Assembly: GCF_001713355.1 (NCBI RefSeq)
Contig: NZ_CP016448.1
Span: 868,001 to 932,000, forward strand
Origin: Methyloversatilis sp. RAC08
GTDB lineage: Bacteria > Pseudomonadota > Gammaproteobacteria > Burkholderiales > Rhodocyclaceae
Direction of reading: 5' to 3'
DNA length: 64,000 bases
Numbering within the stretch: the first letter of the stretch is position 1; each line of letters begins with the position of its first letter. A model generated the notes under the pieces. That model was given only the letters and a program-made list of their open reading frames with translations, did no database searches and was not told the origin of the DNA. Below, piece after piece: positions 61,308-64,000 of the stretch. The position numbers and the translations under genes are program-made.

Positions 61308-62465
61308 TCACGGCGCAATCACGGCTGGCTTGAGGCCGAGGAAGTTCACCACATCGTCTGCGCGCGCCATCGTATCGCGATAGCCGAGGTCGATCAGCGC
61401 CCGGGTATAGGGCTTTTCGAACAGCAGATAGCTGGCCAGGCCACCCCCTGCTCGCTTGGTGCCGCCAATGCCGCCCAGCAGCGTGCGGATGCCGAACGGC
61501 AGCGCATCGACGTGACGCGCCGCGATATCGTCCAGCCGCTCCGACGGTGCAATCACCAGCGTTTCGATCGGTCGCAGCGGCAAGCCCATTTCGGCCATCA
61601 CATGATCCGGTACGCGACCGAGAATGTCGTTCACGCGCTGCAGCTGTTCGATATCTATCATCAGCTGATCGAGGAAGATGCTCGCCAGCGCATGGCCCGC
61701 CACCTGGGCCAGCGAGGGGTAGATGTCGCCCCGACGACGCTGGTCCTTTTCGTTCATCCGGCTGACGCCGATGATGAAGATGCGTTCGGCCCCGAGGTGC
61801 ACGGCCGGACTGATCGGTGCGAGCTGGCGCATCGAACCGTCGCCGAAATATTCGCGATTGATCTTGGTGGCGGGAAATATGAAAGGCAGGGCGCTCGAGG
61901 CGAGCAGATGCTCGACCTTCAGCGGTGTGCGCGAGGCGGCGCGCTGCATGCGCTTCCACGGCTCGATGTGTTCGCCACCTTCGAAAAAGGCGACGCTGTC
62001 GCCCGAGGTGTAGCCCGAAGCGGTGACCGACAGTGCGTACAGCGCACCCCTATCTATGGCGCGCTGGATGCGGCTGAAATCGAGTCTTTCGGTCAGCAGT
62101 TCGCGCAGGGGCGTGTTGTCGAGCAGCGACTTCGGGTAACGATCGACCGCCCAGCCGAACATCAGCGCCATCAGCCATCGGGCACCGGTGCGAGCAAGCC
62201 CGAGGTTGTCGGCGCGATAGACCTGTCCGGCATGGAAGTTTCGCCAGATGTACAGCAGGTTGTCGACGGCGTCGCCGAAGTCCTCGCTGTAGACACCCAG
62301 CGACACGGCATTGATGGCGCCGGCCGACGTGCCGCACAGGATGGGAAAGGGGTTGATGCGCGTGTCGGGCAGCAGATCGCGCACCGCCGACAGGACGCCG
62401 ACCTGATAGGCGGCGCGCGCGCCACCCCCGGACAACACCAGCGCCGTCCTCGCTTGCTGCACCAA
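61308..62465 (-). CDS. Patatin-like phospholipase
   Basis: A 385-residue patatin-domain protein: LVLSGGGARAAYQVGVL (oxyanion Gly-rich loop), CGTSAGAIN (nucleophile Ser) and FGDGSMRQLAP (catalytic Asp). Likely a cytoplasmic or membrane-associated lipid acyl hydrolase. No signal peptide seen. Lies between maeB and pbpG on the same strand. Confidence 0.92.
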   Translation of the reverse strand: MVQQARTALVLSGGGARAAYQVGVLSAVRDLLPDTRINPFPILCGTSAGAINAVSLGVYSEDFGDAVDNLLYIWRNFHAGQVYRADNLGLARTGARWLMALMFGWAVDRYPKSLLDNTPLRELLTERLDFSRIQRAIDRGALYALSVTASGYTSGDSVAFFEGGEHIEPWKRMQRAASRTPLKVEHLLASSALPFIFPATKINREYFGDGSMRQLAPISPAVHLGAERIFIIGVSRMNEKDQRRRGDIYPSLAQVAGHALASIFLDQLMIDIEQLQRVNDILGRVPDHVMAEMGLPLRPIETLVIAPSERLDDIAARHVDALPFGIRTLLGGIGGTKRAGGGLASYLLFEKPYTRALIDLGYRDTMARADDVVNFLGLKPAVIAP

Positions 62466-62482
62466 GCCTCCCCTTCTGGCCG

Positions 62483-62508
62483 CGCATGCCGGTTCCAGCC
62501 GGCATGCG
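62483..62508. terminator. Hairpin between maeB and the patatin gene
   Basis: CGCATGCCGG and CCGGCATGCG form a 10-bp perfect stem with a TTCCAG loop, extendable by two more pairs. It lies 25 bp after the maeB stop. There is no T-run, so it may be a processing or stabilising hairpin rather than a classical terminator. Confidence 0.45.
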
Positions 62509-62532
62509 TGCGTCAGTGCACTGCGCGGGTCT

Positions 62533-64000
62533 TCAGCGTATCTGCCCCGCCTCGACCACGGTCAGTGCTGTCATGTTCACGATGCGCCGCACGGTGGCGG
62601 TCGGCGTGAGGATGTGCACCGGACGCTTGGCACCGAGCAATATCGGGCCGATCGTCATGCCCTCGCCGGCTGCGGTCTTCAGCAGGTTGTACGAAATGTT
62701 CGCCGCATCCAGCGTCGGGAAGATAAGCAGATTCGCTTCGTCCCGCAATCTGGAATTGGGGAAGATGCGGGTACGGATGTCGATGTCGAGCGCCGCGTCG
62801 CCATGCATTTCACCTTCGACTTCGAGATGCGGGTGGTCGGCGTGCAGCATTTCCAGCGCGCGGCGCATCTTGTCGGCGGTCGGCGTGTTGTCGGAACCGA
62901 AGTTGGAATGCGACAACAGCGCAATCCTCGGTTCGATGCCGAAGCGACGCGCTTCCTCAGCAGCCAGTACGGTCATCTCGACCACCTGCGCAGCCGTCGG
63001 GTCGTAATTGACATAGGTGTCGCACAGCATGACGGTACGACCCGGCAGGTTCAGCAGATTCATTGCATAGAAGTTGCTCAGGCCATCCTTGAGGCCCAGC
63101 ACATTGCGCACGAATTGAAGGTGGCGCGTAAAGTGGCCGAATGTGCCGCAGATCAGGCCGTCGGCGTAACCCAGCCGGGTCAGCAGTGCGCCGATCAGCG
63201 TGGTGCGGCGGCGCGCTTCGAGCTTGGCGTAATCGACCGAAATGCCCTTGCGCTCGGTCAGGCTGTGATAGAGCGTCCACAGCTCCTTGTAGCGCGGGTC
63301 GTTGTCCGGCGTGACCAGTTCGAAATCGACCTCGGGCCGCAGCCGCAGGCCCAGTTTCTGGATGCGTGACAGCACGACGTCGCGGCGACCGATCAGTATC
63401 GGTCGTGCCATGCCTTCGTCCACCACGTTGCGCACCGCGCTCAGCACGCGCTCATCTTCGCCTTCGGCGTAGATGATGCGTTTCGGATTGCGCTTGGCTT
63501 CGGCGAACACCGGTTTCATGACGAGGCCGGATATCCACACCAGATTGTTCAGTTGCTGGCGATAGGCTTCGAAGTCTTCGATCGGGCGCGTCGCCACGCC
63601 GGAATCCATCGCGGCTTGTGCCACGGCCGGTGCGATCTTCACGATGAGACGCGGGTCGAACGGCTTCGGAATGAGGTACTCCGGCCCGAATGACAGGGGT
63701 TGCTCGCCGTAGGCGGCACGCACGATTTCGCTCTGCTCGACCTGCGCCAGTTCGGCGATCGCCAGCACCGCGGCCAGCTTCATTTCTTCGGTGATCGTGG
63801 TCGCGCCGACATCTAGCGCACCGCGGAAGATGAACGGGAAGCACAGCACGTTGTTGACCTGGTTCGGGTAGTCCGAACGTCCGGTCGCGATCACTGCATC
63901 GCTGCGCACCGACTTCACCTCTTCCGGCAGGATTTCCGGCGTCGGGTTGGCCAGCGCGAAGATCAGCGGGCGCGGTCCCATGCGCATCACCATGTCGGCC
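62533..64000 (-). CDS. maeB: NADP-dependent malic enzyme with phosphotransacetylase-like domain (5' end outside window)
   Basis: The C-terminal 489 or more residues of MaeB, which decarboxylates malate to pyruvate. The end of the malic-enzyme NAD(P) domain is visible (PLIFALANPTPEILPEEV, DYPNQVNNVLCFPFIFRGALDVGA). It is followed by the PTA-like regulatory domain (KRIIYAEGEDERVL, GLICGTFGHFTRHLQ, VMLCDTYVNYDPTAAQV, GMTIGPILLGAKRPVHIL). With lutABC it ties lactate and malate to the pyruvate pool. The N-terminal catalytic part lies beyond the right edge. Confidence 0.95.
   Translation of the reverse strand, partial: ADMVMRMGPRPLIFALANPTPEILPEEVKSVRSDAVIATGRSDYPNQVNNVLCFPFIFRGALDVGATTITEEMKLAAVLAIAELAQVEQSEIVRAAYGEQPLSFGPEYLIPKPFDPRLIVKIAPAVAQAAMDSGVATRPIEDFEAYRQQLNNLVWISGLVMKPVFAEAKRNPKRIIYAEGEDERVLSAVRNVVDEGMARPILIGRRDVVLSRIQKLGLRLRPEVDFELVTPDNDPRYKELWTLYHSLTERKGISVDYAKLEARRRTTLIGALLTRLGYADGLICGTFGHFTRHLQFVRNVLGLKDGLSNFYAMNLLNLPGRTVMLCDTYVNYDPTAAQVVEMTVLAAEEARRFGIEPRIALLSHSNFGSDNTPTADKMRRALEMLHADHPHLEVEGEMHGDAALDIDIRTRIFPNSRLRDEANLLIFPTLDAANISYNLLKTAAGEGMTIGPILLGAKRPVHILTPTATVRRIVNMTALTVVEAGQIR

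Overview
The window is 64 kb of GC-rich DNA from a Gram-negative bacterium, most likely a betaproteobacterium of the Rhodocyclales type (a Methyloversatilis-like organism would fit). This is inferred from gene content: a PEP-CTERM protein, a NosR/NirI-like protein, GH17/GT2 cyclic glucan genes, NasT-type nitrate regulation, LolCD, ComEC, and a REP repeat family with a GTGG head and GC-rich palindrome. No rRNA, tRNA, CRISPR array, prophage or insertion sequence was seen. Both ends cut genes: a giant two-partner-secretion adhesin on the left and malic enzyme on the right.

Left third (1-19.7 kb, all minus strand): a probable cell-surface locus. In transcription order it holds an ExbB fused to an N-terminal DUF2341/lectin-like domain, two ExbD proteins, a TonB-like protein, a putative outer-membrane porin, a periplasmic coiled-coil protein, a REP cluster, a PEP-CTERM protein, a secreted periplasmic-binding-protein-like protein, a TpsB transporter, and a TpsA adhesin of at least 2,959 codons. 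A 14-bp element (CCGTTCGGACTATC) occurs upstream of both the exbB and the PEP-CTERM gene and suggests shared control. Just upstream of exbB lies a small secreted protein with three HESxYxP-type repeats behind a good sigma-54 promoter.

Middle (20.8-40.5 kb): housekeeping and accessory genes. These are truC, a DUF1415 and alpha/beta-hydrolase pair, comEC, a DUF2062 protein, lolD with lolC/E, a TetR regulator divergent from a DUF1348 gene and an old-yellow-enzyme reductase, a GH17-GT2 (NdvB-like) plus GH17-membrane protein pair, an OmpR/EnvZ-type two-component system and a Sel1-repeat protein. REP clusters separate many of these genes.

Nitrogen and molybdenum block (40.7-49.6 kb): a NosR/NirI-like flavo-iron-sulfur membrane protein converges on mobB-moeA-moaD-moaE. 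Next come a nitrate-type ABC transporter (nrtA, permease, ATPase) and nasT. The region upstream of nrtA can be read as a full regulatory series: NtrC-like site, sigma-54 promoter, ANTAR-type hairpin, intrinsic terminator, Shine-Dalgarno. Nitrate uptake therefore seems to be set by both nitrogen limitation and nitrate-dependent antitermination.

Right part (49.7-64 kb): signalling genes (REC-PP2C phosphatase, REC-HATPase, LuxR-type regulator, hybrid histidine kinase), a small CbiX-like chelatase, a TonB-dependent receptor, lutABC (L-lactate utilisation) tightly behind pbpG, a patatin-like phospholipase and maeB. Eight REP/BIME clusters are scattered through the window; no RAYT transposase is present here.
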